From positions 1 to 64,000 of the forward strand of contig NZ_OCNJ01000014.1 in the NCBI RefSeq assembly GCF_900230255.1: a DNA stretch of 64,000 nt. Direction: 5' to 3'. Shown here in pieces: positions 1 to 7,628 of this stretch. Source of the DNA: Caenispirillum bisanense. Its GTDB lineage: Bacteria > Pseudomonadota > Alphaproteobacteria > Rhodospirillales > Rhodospirillaceae. Under the pieces are notes generated by a model. The model had not been told where the DNA came from and did not search any database. It worked only from the letters and a program-made list of their open reading frames with translations. Position numbers and translations under genes: made by a program. How positions within the stretch are numbered: position 1 is the stretch's first letter; each line of letters opens with the position of its first letter.

Positions 1-15
1 AAAAATGAGAATGCG

Positions 16-126
16 TCACGATAAGCTCCCTTCCGGGGAGCTTGAATCACATCGTGAGCCGCTGGGGAAGCCGGTTTATGGGTCCTGACCCTAGTGCAGC
101 GTGAGAGCCCTCACTAAGGGGCTTCC
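16..126 (+). ncRNA. candidate structured RNA upstream of the ImmA/IrrE gene pair
   Basis: Several exact complementary segments lie in about 110 bases. TCACGAT (16-22) pairs with ATCGTGA (51-57), and directly inside it AAGCTCCC (23-30) pairs with GGGAGCTT (36-43), giving 15 bp with a one-sided 7-nt bulge. Next to it GGAAGCC (66-72) pairs with GGCTTCC (120-126). Inside that, CCCTAGTG (89-96) can pair with 112-120 with one bulged A, or GTGAG (101-105) with CTCAC (110-114). CGCTG (60-64) can also pair with CAGCG (97-101), which would make a pseudoknot. I recognise no known RNA family, and the strand is assumed from the downstream genes. It could be an untranslated leader, an independent small RNA or just palindromic DNA. 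The element lies close to the left window edge, so it may extend beyond it. Confidence 0.3.
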
Positions 127-242
127 TTCATCCCGTTGGACTGTCCGAAGTGCCAGGCTGGCCACATAAGTCGTGCATAAATTTCCTTGTTTTTGGTAAA
201 AGGCCATGCGATAGTCTCTCCATACCGTAACTGGAGGTGCGG

Positions 243-827
243 ATGGCCGTTGCCGAGATGGGGGAAGTAAAGGGCGTATTAGCCGATTTCGAGCCCCGTA
301 TACGTTCAGTAGTTCACGCTTCGTGGGTCGAGTTCCTGGACCTTCAGAAGGCCCGCCGGTTCATGTATGCCCGCACTCGGGCAAACGCCTACTTCGATAT
401 CCTCGCGCAGAATGCGATACAGGAGTTCGAAGGGGATAGGCACATCCGCGTTTTGGCGAAGGGCTCGACCGTGCAGTTCCTGTTCAGGGAGCGGGTCCTG
501 CTGCGATTCAAGAAGGCGAATGCCAATGGCGTCGGATCGAACATTGAAACTCAGGAAGTTCTGAATTTCATCGACCCGCAGCTAAACATACCGGGGCTTT
601 TGCCCGACGTTCACCGCGTTGAGGTCTGCTACCAGCCCGATGCTCTCGGTATGCAGTTGCAAGAAGTTGCTGTTGTTGCGCGCAATCGTACTAAGCGGGT
701 GTGGGCATATCCGCTAGAAGGTGGAGCGATCGCGGAAGTGATTCCGCTTCCCGCGCGTTCACCGGACGAGATGCCGCCTACCGTAATTCCGAAGAAACGG
801 AAAAAAGAAAGCAAAGAGCAAGAGTAG
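243..827 (+). CDS. uncharacterised protein paired with an HTH-ImmA/IrrE gene
   Basis: I do not recognise this 194-residue protein. I chose the ATG at 243 because GGAGG at 233-237 sits 5 bases upstream; the in-frame GTG at 237 overlaps that ribosome site. The protein is soluble, with no signal peptide or membrane segment. The N-terminal third is predicted mostly helical with aromatic and basic residues, the middle looks alpha/beta, and the tail is strongly basic (PKKRKKESK), as in proteins that touch nucleic acid or a partner. It ends 5 bases before the ATG of the HTH-metallopeptidase gene, so the two are probably translated together. Codon use is less GC-biased than in the rest of the window, which suggests transfer. 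By position it could be a toxin or effector controlled by its neighbour; that is inference from context only. Confidence 0.75.
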   Translation: MAVAEMGEVKGVLADFEPRIRSVVHASWVEFLDLQKARRFMYARTRANAYFDILAQNAIQEFEGDRHIRVLAKGSTVQFLFRERVLLRFKKANANGVGSNIETQEVLNFIDPQLNIPGLLPDVHRVEVCYQPDALGMQLQEVAVVARNRTKRVWAYPLEGGAIAEVIPLPARSPDEMPPTVIPKKRKKESKEQE

Positions 828-832
828 TGGCT

Positions 833-1915
833 ATGCGACCAAATGGAGATATGCTGCGCTTGGCGCGGCATTTGCGTGGAATGCAGCAGGTCGAGGCGTC
901 CAAGCGCCTCGGCATAGACCAGTCAATGCTCTCTCGTATCGAGAACGGAATTGTCGATATAAGAGATGACATTGTTAGTCGCGCAGCAAGCTCTTATGAG
1001 TTGCCGCCATCTTTCTTTTATCTGACGGAGCCCGTTTATGGGGCGCCGGTCAGTGTTCATCCTATGTGGAGAAAGAAAGCAGACGTCGGCGTACGAGAAC
1101 TCGATTGCGTCATAGCCGAACTAAATGTCAGGGTAATGCACATCCGTCGCCTTTTAGAAGGTGCCGACGTCGCATACAGTAATGAGTTACCGCGCCTGGA
1201 CGTCGAGGATTACGGTGATCCGGCGAAAATTGCGTCGATTGTAAGGGGTCATTGGCGCATGCCAAGAGGCCCTATTCGCAATCTTACAGTATATGCCGAG
1301 AAAGCGGGTGTTTTGGTGGCGCATTCGGCACTCAATGGAGCGTCGATCAGCGGCGTGACCTTTGCAACACCCGGAGTTCCGCCGCTTATTGTTCTCAACA
1401 GTGAACAACCTGCTGATAGGATGCGGTTTACCCTAGCCCATGAGCTGGGGCACTTGATAATGCATAGGTTCCCTAACCCAAATATGGAGGAGGAGGCTAA
1501 TGCATTTGCGTCGGCTCTTCTGCTTCCGAATGCAGATATTCGTCCATATTTCTTAGGTAGAAAGATTGATCTAGCGCTTCTCGCGTCTCTCAAGCCGGAG
1601 TGGCAAGTGTCGATGGGTGCCCTCTTAATGGCGGCGGCTAACCTTGGATGTCTCACTGCGAATCAGAAGCAGTATCTGTGGAGGCAAATGAGTGCGAGAG
1701 GTTATAGGTTGCGTGAGCCGCCAGAACTTGATTTTCCTCAAGAAAAGCCAACAGTAATTCCAAGCTTGCTGAAGGTGCACTTGGAGGGTTTGGGTTATTC
1801 GACCGGCGAGTTGGCGGGTATACTTCATGTAAATCCATCTGATTTGCAGTCGCTTTACCCTGTTGTTAACAATGTAACCTCTAAGGAGCGTCTCCGGCTA
1901 ACTATCCTAAAATGA
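833..1915 (+). CDS. XRE-family HTH regulator fused to ImmA/IrrE metallopeptidase
   Basis: The 360-residue protein has an N-terminal XRE helix-turn-helix (about residues 5-60, with the pattern QVEASKRLGIDQSMLSRIENG). A C-terminal zinc peptidase domain carries HELGH at residues 203-207 and a downstream EEEANAFASALL segment supplying the third ligand region. Proteins of this type bind their own promoter and are relieved or act by proteolysis, as ImmA does for the ICEBs1 repressor and IrrE does in Deinococcus. They often serve as antitoxin or regulator of mobile elements and defence modules. The gene lies 5 bases after the unknown 194-residue gene; a GTG at 827 overlapping that gene's stop is an alternative start. 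Base composition is AT-richer than downstream genes. Domain assignment is firm; the partner and biological role are inferred. Confidence 0.9.
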   Translation: MRPNGDMLRLARHLRGMQQVEASKRLGIDQSMLSRIENGIVDIRDDIVSRAASSYELPPSFFYLTEPVYGAPVSVHPMWRKKADVGVRELDCVIAELNVRVMHIRRLLEGADVAYSNELPRLDVEDYGDPAKIASIVRGHWRMPRGPIRNLTVYAEKAGVLVAHSALNGASISGVTFATPGVPPLIVLNSEQPADRMRFTLAHELGHLIMHRFPNPNMEEEANAFASALLLPNADIRPYFLGRKIDLALLASLKPEWQVSMGALLMAAANLGCLTANQKQYLWRQMSARGYRLREPPELDFPQEKPTVIPSLLKVHLEGLGYSTGELAGILHVNPSDLQSLYPVVNNVTSKERLRLTILK

Positions 1916-2069
1916 AATTTTTGGTTCTTTGCTAGGTTGCAAGGCGGGCGAGCGGCCAGAGGGCGGACTTTATGGGGGGAAATCTGCGGGGCCGCCGAAC
2001 TAGCTACGTATCCAGCGCTCCCACCCGCGTTGCCTTCTCTTGCGCCCTACAAGCTAGAGGACAGCCCCC

Positions 2070-2600
2070 ATGCCCCGCACCCCCGCCATCCTAACCGCCG
2101 CCGCCCTCTTCGCCGCCCCGGCCTTCGCCGTCGAGGAGAAGGTCACGACCCAGCACCCGCCGCGCACCGTCGGCGGGACGATCACCATCTCCGACACCTG
2201 GGTGGAGAAGGAGGTGGGGCCGCAGCGCATGGCCTCGGCCTATGCCGTCATCGAGAACACCGGGGACAGCGCCGACACCCTGCTCGGCGCCACCACCGAT
2301 GCGGCGGGGGAGGTGGAGATGCACACCTATCTGAACCGCGGCCCGGTGCGGCAGATGCAGCGGATCGCGCGCATCCCCATCGGCCCCGGCGAGACGGCGC
2401 GCCTCGCGCCCGGCGACCGGCACCTCATGCTCGTCGACCTGCAGCACCCCCTCGACGAGGAGAACACCATCGACCTCACCCTCCGCTTCGAGGTGGCGGG
2501 CGAGGTGACGGTGAACTTCGACGTGCGCGAAACCCACGCCGGCCAGCCGCTGTCCGCCGAGGTGCCGGAGGAAGCGGACAGCCGCGAGCGGACGGACTGA
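2070..2600 (+). CDS. periplasmic copper chaperone, PCu(A)C family
   Basis: The 176-residue protein has a Sec signal peptide ending near residue 20 (cleavage after APAFA). The copper-binding signature of PCu(A)C proteins is exact: Met84-His85, then 10 residues to Met96, then 21 residues to His118-x-Met120. The family binds Cu(I) in the periplasm and delivers it towards the CuA site of cytochrome c oxidase. An AGAGGA ribosome site precedes the ATG by 8 bases. The C-terminal 30 residues are acidic and beyond the core domain. The gene stands alone, converging with the hydrolase gene 13 bases downstream. It marks the return to high-GC sequence after the left-edge island. SCO or cytochrome oxidase genes are not visible nearby. 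Confidence 0.9.
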   Translation: MPRTPAILTAAALFAAPAFAVEEKVTTQHPPRTVGGTITISDTWVEKEVGPQRMASAYAVIENTGDSADTLLGATTDAAGEVEMHTYLNRGPVRQMQRIARIPIGPGETARLAPGDRHLMLVDLQHPLDEENTIDLTLRFEVAGEVTVNFDVRETHAGQPLSAEVPEEADSRERTD

Positions 2601-2613
2601 CCGCCCGCCCGCG

Positions 2614-3708
2614 CTACCGGTCCAGGCGCTCGGCAATGGTGTCGGCCAGGTCTTCGGCGTCGAAGTCCTCGCCGTTGGCGAGCACGATGACCGTCAGGCC
2701 GGTGTCGAGCGTGCGGCGGTAGGCGGTCGCCGTGCCGTACCACGATCCGCCGTGGGCGGCGACGCGGTGGCCGTTGTCGTCCTCGTACAGCGACCAGCCC
2801 CAGCCGTAGCCCGCGCCGTCGCCGTCGTCCAGCGGCGAGCCGTCGTCCAGGCGGCCGTTGCGGAACAGGGCGTCGCGCGTCCGGCCCGTAAACAGGCCGT
2901 CGCCGGCCAGCGCGGCCTCGTAGCGGGCGAGGTCGGCGATGCTGGTCCACACCGTGCCGTCGCCCTCGACGGCGGTGTCCCACTCGCTTTTCTCGAAGTC
3001 GCCGTCCGTGCCGGCGTAGCCGGTGGCCCGCCGCTTGCGGTCGACCGGCAGGCCGAGCGCGGTGGAGGTCATGCCGAGCGGTCGGAACAGGCGCGCCTGC
3101 AGCACCGCGTTCAGGCTGCGCGCGCCGTCGACCGCGGCGACCAGCGAGCCGAGCACCACGTAGCCGGTGTTGGAGTAGTCGAAGGCCTCGCCGGGCGCCA
3201 GCAGCAGCGGCGTGTCGGCGAGCCAGGCGAGAACCTCGGCGTTGGTGGTCGTCCCGTCGTAGTCGAGCCCGTCGTCGTCGAGGTAGTCGGCGAAGCCCGC
3301 CGTGTGGTGCAGGAGATCGTCGACGGTGATCGGTCGGTGGGCGCCGTCGTGGATCTCCGGCAGGACCGGCAGGTGCCGCGCCACCGGCGTGTCCACCGCC
3401 AGGCGTCCCTCGGCCACCTGCAAGGCGGCGGCGAGCGCCGTCATCTGCTTGGACACGGAGGCGAGGTCGAACAGGGTGTCGGGGTCGACCGGCCTCTTGC
3501 GCCCGATGTCGGCGAAGCCGTAGCCGGCGGCGTGCAGCGTCTCGCCCTTGCGGGTGACGAGCACGGCGAGGCCCGGCGTGTCGACGCCGACATGCGGCCG
3601 CACCAGGGCGTCGACCGTGCCCAGGCGCTCCGCCGCCGCGGGCGCGGCAGCGAGGCAGACGGCGAGCCCGGACAGGAGCCGGGCCGCCAGACGGTTCAGA
3701 GAGATCAT
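2614..3708 (-). CDS. serine hydrolase, class C beta-lactamase/D-alanyl-D-alanine carboxypeptidase fold
   Basis: The 364-residue protein begins with a signal peptide (about residues 1-26, AAPAAAE cleavage region), so it should act in the periplasm. The serine beta-lactamase fold signatures are present: SVSK at 84-87 with the nucleophile Ser84, the second motif YSN at 178-180, and an HGG segment near residue 320 in place of KTG. An HTAGFADY segment is typical of the beta-lactamase-related (COG1680) family, whose members hydrolyse esters, amides or D-amino-acid peptides. The true substrate cannot be read from the sequence, and it should not be called an antibiotic-resistance enzyme. The gene converges on the copper chaperone gene with 13 bases between stops. 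Confidence 0.85.
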   Translation of the reverse strand: MISLNRLAARLLSGLAVCLAAAPAAAERLGTVDALVRPHVGVDTPGLAVLVTRKGETLHAAGYGFADIGRKRPVDPDTLFDLASVSKQMTALAAALQVAEGRLAVDTPVARHLPVLPEIHDGAHRPITVDDLLHHTAGFADYLDDDGLDYDGTTTNAEVLAWLADTPLLLAPGEAFDYSNTGYVVLGSLVAAVDGARSLNAVLQARLFRPLGMTSTALGLPVDRKRRATGYAGTDGDFEKSEWDTAVEGDGTVWTSIADLARYEAALAGDGLFTGRTRDALFRNGRLDDGSPLDDGDGAGYGWGWSLYEDDNGHRVAAHGGSWYGTATAYRRTLDTGLTVIVLANGEDFDAEDLADTIAERLDR

Positions 3709-3805
3709 TGCCGGACAGGTCCGTCGATGGCATGCGGGAGGTCAGTCTACCCGCACGCCGCCGGACGTGTCGATGTTCGTCGAAACGTCTCCGCCGCGCC
3801 GTGGA

Positions 3806-4534
3806 TCACTCGCCGGCGGCGCGCAGGGCCTTGGGCTGGTTGCGGATGTGCACGAGGCTCGCGCCGGCGAAGCCGGGCACGGGCAGGATCTGCTCCGTCT
3901 CCAGGTCGCCGAGCACGTCGAGCGTGCTCCAGGCCATCTGCAGGTTGAAGCCGATGGCGTCGCCGAAGGGCTCGGCGGCGCGTTCCATCAGGGCGCGCAG
4001 CGGCTTGGTGGAGGAGAATCGGTTGACCACCAGGATGCTGCCGCCCGGCTTGCACAGGCGGCGCATTTCCGTCAGCAGGCGCTCGGGCTCGGGCGTCACC
4101 GACAGCACGTACATGGACACGACGGTGTCGAAGCTGGCGTCGGGGAAGGGGGTGGCGCGGGCGTCCATTTCCTCCAGCGCCTCGACGTGGCGCAGGCCGT
4201 GGCGGGCGACGCGGTCGCGGGCCTTGTCCAGCATCTCGCGGCTCAGGTCGATGCCGACGACGCGCGCCTGCGGGTCGTAGTGGGGCAGTGACAGGCCGGT
4301 GCCGACGCCCACCTCCAGCACGCGGCCGGGGGGTTGGCCGTTCATCAGGCGCACCGCTTCCTTGCGGCCACGATCGAGCACGCCGCCGAAGATCATGTCG
4401 TAGACCGGGGCATAGCGGCGGTAGCTGGCCTTCACGGCCGCCAGGCCGATTCCCATGCGCTTCGGCCGCCCGGGTCCGGACGCCGCGCGGGCGTCGCCGT
4501 CGTGGTCGCGGGTGGCCTGCTTGGTCTGCATCAT
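3806..4534 (-). CDS. class I SAM-dependent methyltransferase, PmtA-like (phosphatidylethanolamine N-methyltransferase type)
   Basis: The 242-residue protein carries a Rossmann methyltransferase core with motif I VLEVGVGTG (72-80), an acidic motif II in VVGIDLS, and a later NRFSS segment. The sequence before motif I (YRRYAPVYDMIFGGVLDRGR) closely resembles Rhodobacter-type PmtA enzymes. Those methylate phosphatidylethanolamine stepwise to phosphatidylcholine at the cytoplasmic membrane. Tandem ATGs at 4534 and 4531 follow AGGAG at 3 and 6 bases, so either may start translation; the upstream in-frame ATGs lack a ribosome site. It is 97 bases from the hydrolase gene and probably monocistronic. 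A UbiE-like quinone or other small-molecule methyltransferase is the alternative. Confidence 0.8.
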   Translation of the reverse strand: MMQTKQATRDHDGDARAASGPGRPKRMGIGLAAVKASYRRYAPVYDMIFGGVLDRGRKEAVRLMNGQPPGRVLEVGVGTGLSLPHYDPQARVVGIDLSREMLDKARDRVARHGLRHVEALEEMDARATPFPDASFDTVVSMYVLSVTPEPERLLTEMRRLCKPGGSILVVNRFSSTKPLRALMERAAEPFGDAIGFNLQMAWSTLDVLGDLETEQILPVPGFAGASLVHIRNQPKALRAAGE

Positions 4535-4636
4535 GCTCTCCTCACGGTTGGTCCAACCCCTCATCTGGGGACGGGCTCGGCCTTTTTCACGCACGCCGGG
4601 CCCGGCTTCAACGCCTGTAACGCGGAAACGGCTCGC

Positions 4637-5389
4637 TCAGGGGCGCAGGCGGTGGCGGTACAGGCGGTCGTAATAGGGCAGGGCGGCCTCGGCGACGCGG
4701 GCATACTGCGCCGGCAGTTCCGGTGCCGGCGGCGGCGGCGGGCCGAAGCCGGTGGAGGCCTCGACGGCGGCGTACCAGTGCGGCGCCCAGACGCCGTCGC
4801 TGTCGCGCCGGCCGGCGGGCCAGGCCAGCATGGCGTCGCTGAAGGGCACGCCGAGGGCCTCGCACAGGCAACTCAGCAAGGCGCGCGGGTCGCCCAGCAC
4901 GTCGCGGCCGTCGATCACCGGCGGGGCGGCGCCCAGGCGGTCGGCGACGCGGTCGAACAGCTCTGCCTGGCGCACCACGCCGATGTCGGCCAGCTCGCAG
5001 GCGGCGCGCTTCTGGGTGTAGGACGCCACCACCTCGCGCGGGTCGCGGATGAGGAAGGCGTGACGCAGGCCGTCCATCCAGTCCAGGCCGATGTCCGGCA
5101 GCATGTGGTGGGTCATGTGCTTCTGGTAGAACACCGTGGCGCCGGCCGGCAGCGGGTCCTGCGACACCTGGCGGGCGACGACGCGCCAGTCGGTCGGCTG
5201 GCTCGCCATCACCGCCTGGCGCACCGGGTGGTCGATGCCGGTGGCGGCGAGGTAGGCGGCGTAGAAGGGCTCGTCGGCGACCACCGTGTCGGGCCGGTTC
5301 TCCCAGGCGCGCATCATGGCGGTGGAAATGTTGCGCGGGCCGGACCACATGGCGATGCGGACGGCGCCGTCGGCGGCGGCGGCGGTCAT
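4637..5389 (-). CDS. sulfotransferase-fold protein linked to the class IV aminotransferase
   Basis: The 250-residue protein shows both PAPS-binding signatures of the sulfotransferase fold: SGPRNISTAMM near the N-terminus (5'-phosphosulfate loop) and IRDPREVVASY near residue 120 (3'-phosphate loop). Its ATG overlaps the stop of the upstream aminotransferase by 4 bases, so the two are translationally coupled. In other organisms this domain is found next to or fused with branched-chain aminotransferase-like proteins, which argues for a joint reaction or shared substrate. What is sulfated, or whether sulfation is still the reaction, cannot be told. The last 25 residues are proline-rich, then basic. 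Confidence 0.75.
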   Translation of the reverse strand: MTAAAADGAVRIAMWSGPRNISTAMMRAWENRPDTVVADEPFYAAYLAATGIDHPVRQAVMASQPTDWRVVARQVSQDPLPAGATVFYQKHMTHHMLPDIGLDWMDGLRHAFLIRDPREVVASYTQKRAACELADIGVVRQAELFDRVADRLGAAPPVIDGRDVLGDPRALLSCLCEALGVPFSDAMLAWPAGRRDSDGVWAPHWYAAVEASTGFGPPPPPAPELPAQYARVAEAALPYYDRLYRHRLRP

Positions 5390-6306
5390 GCGGCGGCTCC
5401 TTCCGACAGCATGAACTCCTCGTAGAGGCCGGAGAGGCGCCGGGTGAGCGGGCCGGGGCGGCCGTCGCCGATGACGCGGCCGTCGATGCGGGTGACGGGC
5501 GTGATGCCGCCCAGCGTGCCGGTGACGAAGGCCTCGTCGGCCGACCACGTCTCGGCCAGGGTGAAGTCCAGTTCGCGCGCCGGGATGCCGGTCTTGGCGG
5601 CCAGGGCCAGCACCTTGCGGCGGGTGATGCCCTTGAAGTTGTAGCGGCCGGTGGAGGTCCACAGCTCGCCGCCGCGGACGACGAAGAAGTTGGTGGAGTT
5701 GCAGCTGGCGACGAAGCCGTGCGGATCGAGCATCAGCGCCTCGTCGGCGCCGGCCTCGATGGCCTGCAGCAGCGCCTGGATGAGGTTGAGGCGGCTGTGG
5801 CTGTTGAGGCGCAGGTCGAACACGTCCGGCCCGCTGCAGCGGAAGGTGGAGGTGAACAGGCCGAGGCCCCGTTCCTTCACCTCGGGCCGCGGTGTCTTGT
5901 ATTCCGCCAGGATGACGATGGTGGGGCCGGAGACGGTGAAGCGCGGGTCCTGGTTGATGGTGCTCTTGCGGCCGCGGGTGACCATCAGGCGCAGGTGGGC
6001 GCCGTCGGTCATGCCGTTGCGGTCGAGCGTCTCACGGATGAGGCCGGCCATGGCGGCACGGTCCATGCCGAGGTCGATGCGGATGGCCGCCGCACCCTCG
6101 AACAGGCGGTCGAGGTGGTCGTCGAGTGCGAGGATGCGGCCGCGCACCAGCCGCAACCCTTCCCACACGCCGTCGCCGAGGCCGTAGCCGGCGTCGAAGA
6201 CGGACACGGTCGCCTCCGCCCGCGGCACGAAGCGCCCGTCGACGTAGACCACGACACTCTCGTTGCGCGGGTCTTCCAGGTAGCCCTGCGCGCTGTCCTT
6301 CGACAT
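5386..6306 (-). CDS. PLP-dependent aminotransferase, class IV (BCAT/DAAT fold)
   Basis: The 306-residue protein is full length for the class IV fold: VYVDGRFVPRAEATVSVFD at the N-terminus, GYGLGDGVWEGLR (41-53), the AGADEALMLD segment around 185-194, a TNFF segment (205-208) and FVTGTLGGITPV in the C-terminal half. The family transfers amino groups of branched-chain or D-amino acids. It belongs to a subgroup coupled to a sulfotransferase-fold gene, here sharing a 4-base stop/start overlap. In relatives I recall, the segment around residues 168-175 reads SHSKLN; here it reads SHSRLN, and the Lys expected at the DAAT-type position is Asn169. The Schiff-base lysine is therefore uncertain. BCAT annotation should be treated as fold-level only. 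Confidence 0.8.
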   Translation of the reverse strand: MSKDSAQGYLEDPRNESVVVYVDGRFVPRAEATVSVFDAGYGLGDGVWEGLRLVRGRILALDDHLDRLFEGAAAIRIDLGMDRAAMAGLIRETLDRNGMTDGAHLRLMVTRGRKSTINQDPRFTVSGPTIVILAEYKTPRPEVKERGLGLFTSTFRCSGPDVFDLRLNSHSRLNLIQALLQAIEAGADEALMLDPHGFVASCNSTNFFVVRGGELWTSTGRYNFKGITRRKVLALAAKTGIPARELDFTLAETWSADEAFVTGTLGGITPVTRIDGRVIGDGRPGPLTRRLSGLYEEFMLSEGAAA

Positions 6307-6380
6307 GGTGTCCCTCTGATAGCCGAGCCGGCAATGAGGGTATGCGGAAGGATGCAGCCTGCGCAAGGGGCGCCGCCGGG

Positions 6381-6791
6381 TTACTTCTCGGCGGTCAGGG
6401 GCACTTCCACCAGGGCCTTGCCGTCCTTGAACCAGCGCAGGGTCGGGCCGCTGCCGGTCACCTCGACGTAGGCGTTGTTCATGGAGCAACCGTTGTCGAT
6501 GCCCTGGCCGTCGTCGTTGCGGCGGCGGGGCAGGAAGGCGTGCGTGCCCTCCACGGCGCCGGCGTATTCCACCCAGGCGTTGCAGTCCCAGTCGCTGACG
6601 CCGCGGAACGAGAGGGTGCCGGCGGTGCGGCCGATGCGCTGCGGCTGCACCTCCAGCACCACCGACACGATGCCCGCCTCGGTGCGGGTGGAGCCGCTGT
6701 AGCGCCCGGCGAGGCCGTCCGCCGCCTGGGCGGGCAGGGCGGCGCCGGCGGCGGCGAGGGCACAGGCGAGAAGACGAAGGCGCAAACGCAT
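6381..6791 (-). CDS. small exported protein of unknown function
   Basis: I do not recognise this 136-residue protein. It has a clear signal peptide (basic MRLRLRLL, hydrophobic stretch, AQAAD cleavage site near residue 23). The mature part of about 112 residues is beta-rich, with two cysteines (in DWDCNAW and NGCSMNN) that could form a disulfide in the periplasm. The pattern YSGSTRTEAG with later beta strands resembles small lipocalin-like or META-like periplasmic proteins, but no family signature is complete. It is a single gene between the aminotransferase and the divergent 6925 gene. Confidence 0.7.
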   Translation of the reverse strand: MRLRLRLLACALAAAGAALPAQAADGLAGRYSGSTRTEAGIVSVVLEVQPQRIGRTAGTLSFRGVSDWDCNAWVEYAGAVEGTHAFLPRRRNDDGQGIDNGCSMNNAYVEVTGSGPTLRWFKDGKALVEVPLTAEK

Positions 6792-6924
6792 GGCGGGATA
6801 ACCCCTGCAAAGGTTGTAGCCGCTTCCTTATGCCTCGCCCGCATCGCGCGTGCAACTGTAAGATGATCGCCCTGGCGTCTCTCCCGTTCTTCCCAGGCTC
6901 GCGCGGCGGCGCTATGGTGCGGCC

Positions 6925-7299
6925 ATGTTCGGATTGCTGTCCCTGTTCGGCCGGTCGAAAGACATCCAGCGCCTCGACGACGCCCTGCGCGCCGCCGGGC
7001 TGCATCCGGCCGTGGTGCCGGAAGCGGTGAAGCTGACGGTCCTCAAGCTGCTCGGCGACTGCCGTCAGGACCCGTCGGCCCTGGGCGAGGCGGCGGCGCT
7101 GCTCGGCTACCTCATGCTCGGCCCCGACGACTATGCCGAGGCCACCGGCGCCCGCGCCGGCGCGGCGGCGGAAGCGCGGGTCGAGGCGGCGGTGGCGGCG
7201 GGCGATAGCCTGGATGCGCAACTGGTGCTGCTGACCCTGCAGGCGCGCGTCGCCCAGCCGGCGGTGGTGCAGCGCTTCGGCCTTGAAGCGGAGGATTGA
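6925..7299 (+). CDS. uncharacterised helical protein upstream of slyX
   Basis: This 124-residue soluble protein is not one I recognise. It is almost wholly alpha-helical and alanine-rich, with LLGYLMLGPDDYAEATG in the middle and no cysteines beyond one in GDCRQD. There is no signal peptide or transmembrane helix. It ends 4 bases before the slyX ATG, so the two genes are very likely cotranscribed. The tight spacing suggests a small conserved unit, but SlyX itself has no well-established function that would inform on this protein. Confidence 0.75.
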   Translation: MFGLLSLFGRSKDIQRLDDALRAAGLHPAVVPEAVKLTVLKLLGDCRQDPSALGEAAALLGYLMLGPDDYAEATGARAGAAAEARVEAAVAAGDSLDAQLVLLTLQARVAQPAVVQRFGLEAED

Positions 7300-7303
7300 C
7301 GCC

Positions 7304-7522
7304 ATGGCCGCAGACGACCTGGAAGCCCGCCTCGTCGACCTGGAAATGCGCCTCGCCCACCACGAGCGCATGGCCGAGGACCTGTCGGACGTCATCGCCG
7401 ACCAGGGCCGCACCATCGACCGCCTGACCCTGCAGATTCGCCGCCTCATCGAGCGCCTGCTGGAGGTGGAGGCGGGCGGCCAGGGCTCGCCGCAAGACGA
7501 CAAGCCGCCGCCCCACTATTGA
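7304..7522 (+). CDS. slyX: SlyX family protein
   Basis: The 72-residue protein has the typical SlyX length and layout. A coiled-coil helix (LEARLVDLEMRLAHHERM, then LSDVIADQGRTIDRLTLQIRRL) with heptad leucines is followed by a short polar tail ending in PPHY, the hallmark C-terminus of the family. It is cytoplasmic and likely trimeric or dimeric through the coiled coil. SlyX was first noted beside slyD in enterobacteria, and its function is still undefined. I chose the ATG at 7304 rather than the in-frame one at 7283 because the latter overlaps the preceding gene and lengthens the protein beyond family norm. Confidence 0.85.
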   Translation: MAADDLEARLVDLEMRLAHHERMAEDLSDVIADQGRTIDRLTLQIRRLIERLLEVEAGGQGSPQDDKPPPHY

Positions 7523-7628
7523 CGCTTTCTGCCGGTTGAATGACCCGCAGGCACCCCGCAACCGGCCGTCGGTGCCGGGTGTTGTCGCATCAGAGCATGC
7601 TCGCATCCGCCAGCAGAGAGGTCTGTCC

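Noticed and set aside
16-126. Group II intron, retron or tmRNA remnant
   Set aside because: No domain V motif, reverse transcriptase, tRNA-like arm or tag frame is present; only the stems are supported.
5386-7503. 705-residue reading of the aminotransferase frame
   Set aside because: Only the last 306 residues make sense; the extension crosses the 6381 gene and runs antisense to slyX and 6925. Start placed at 6306.
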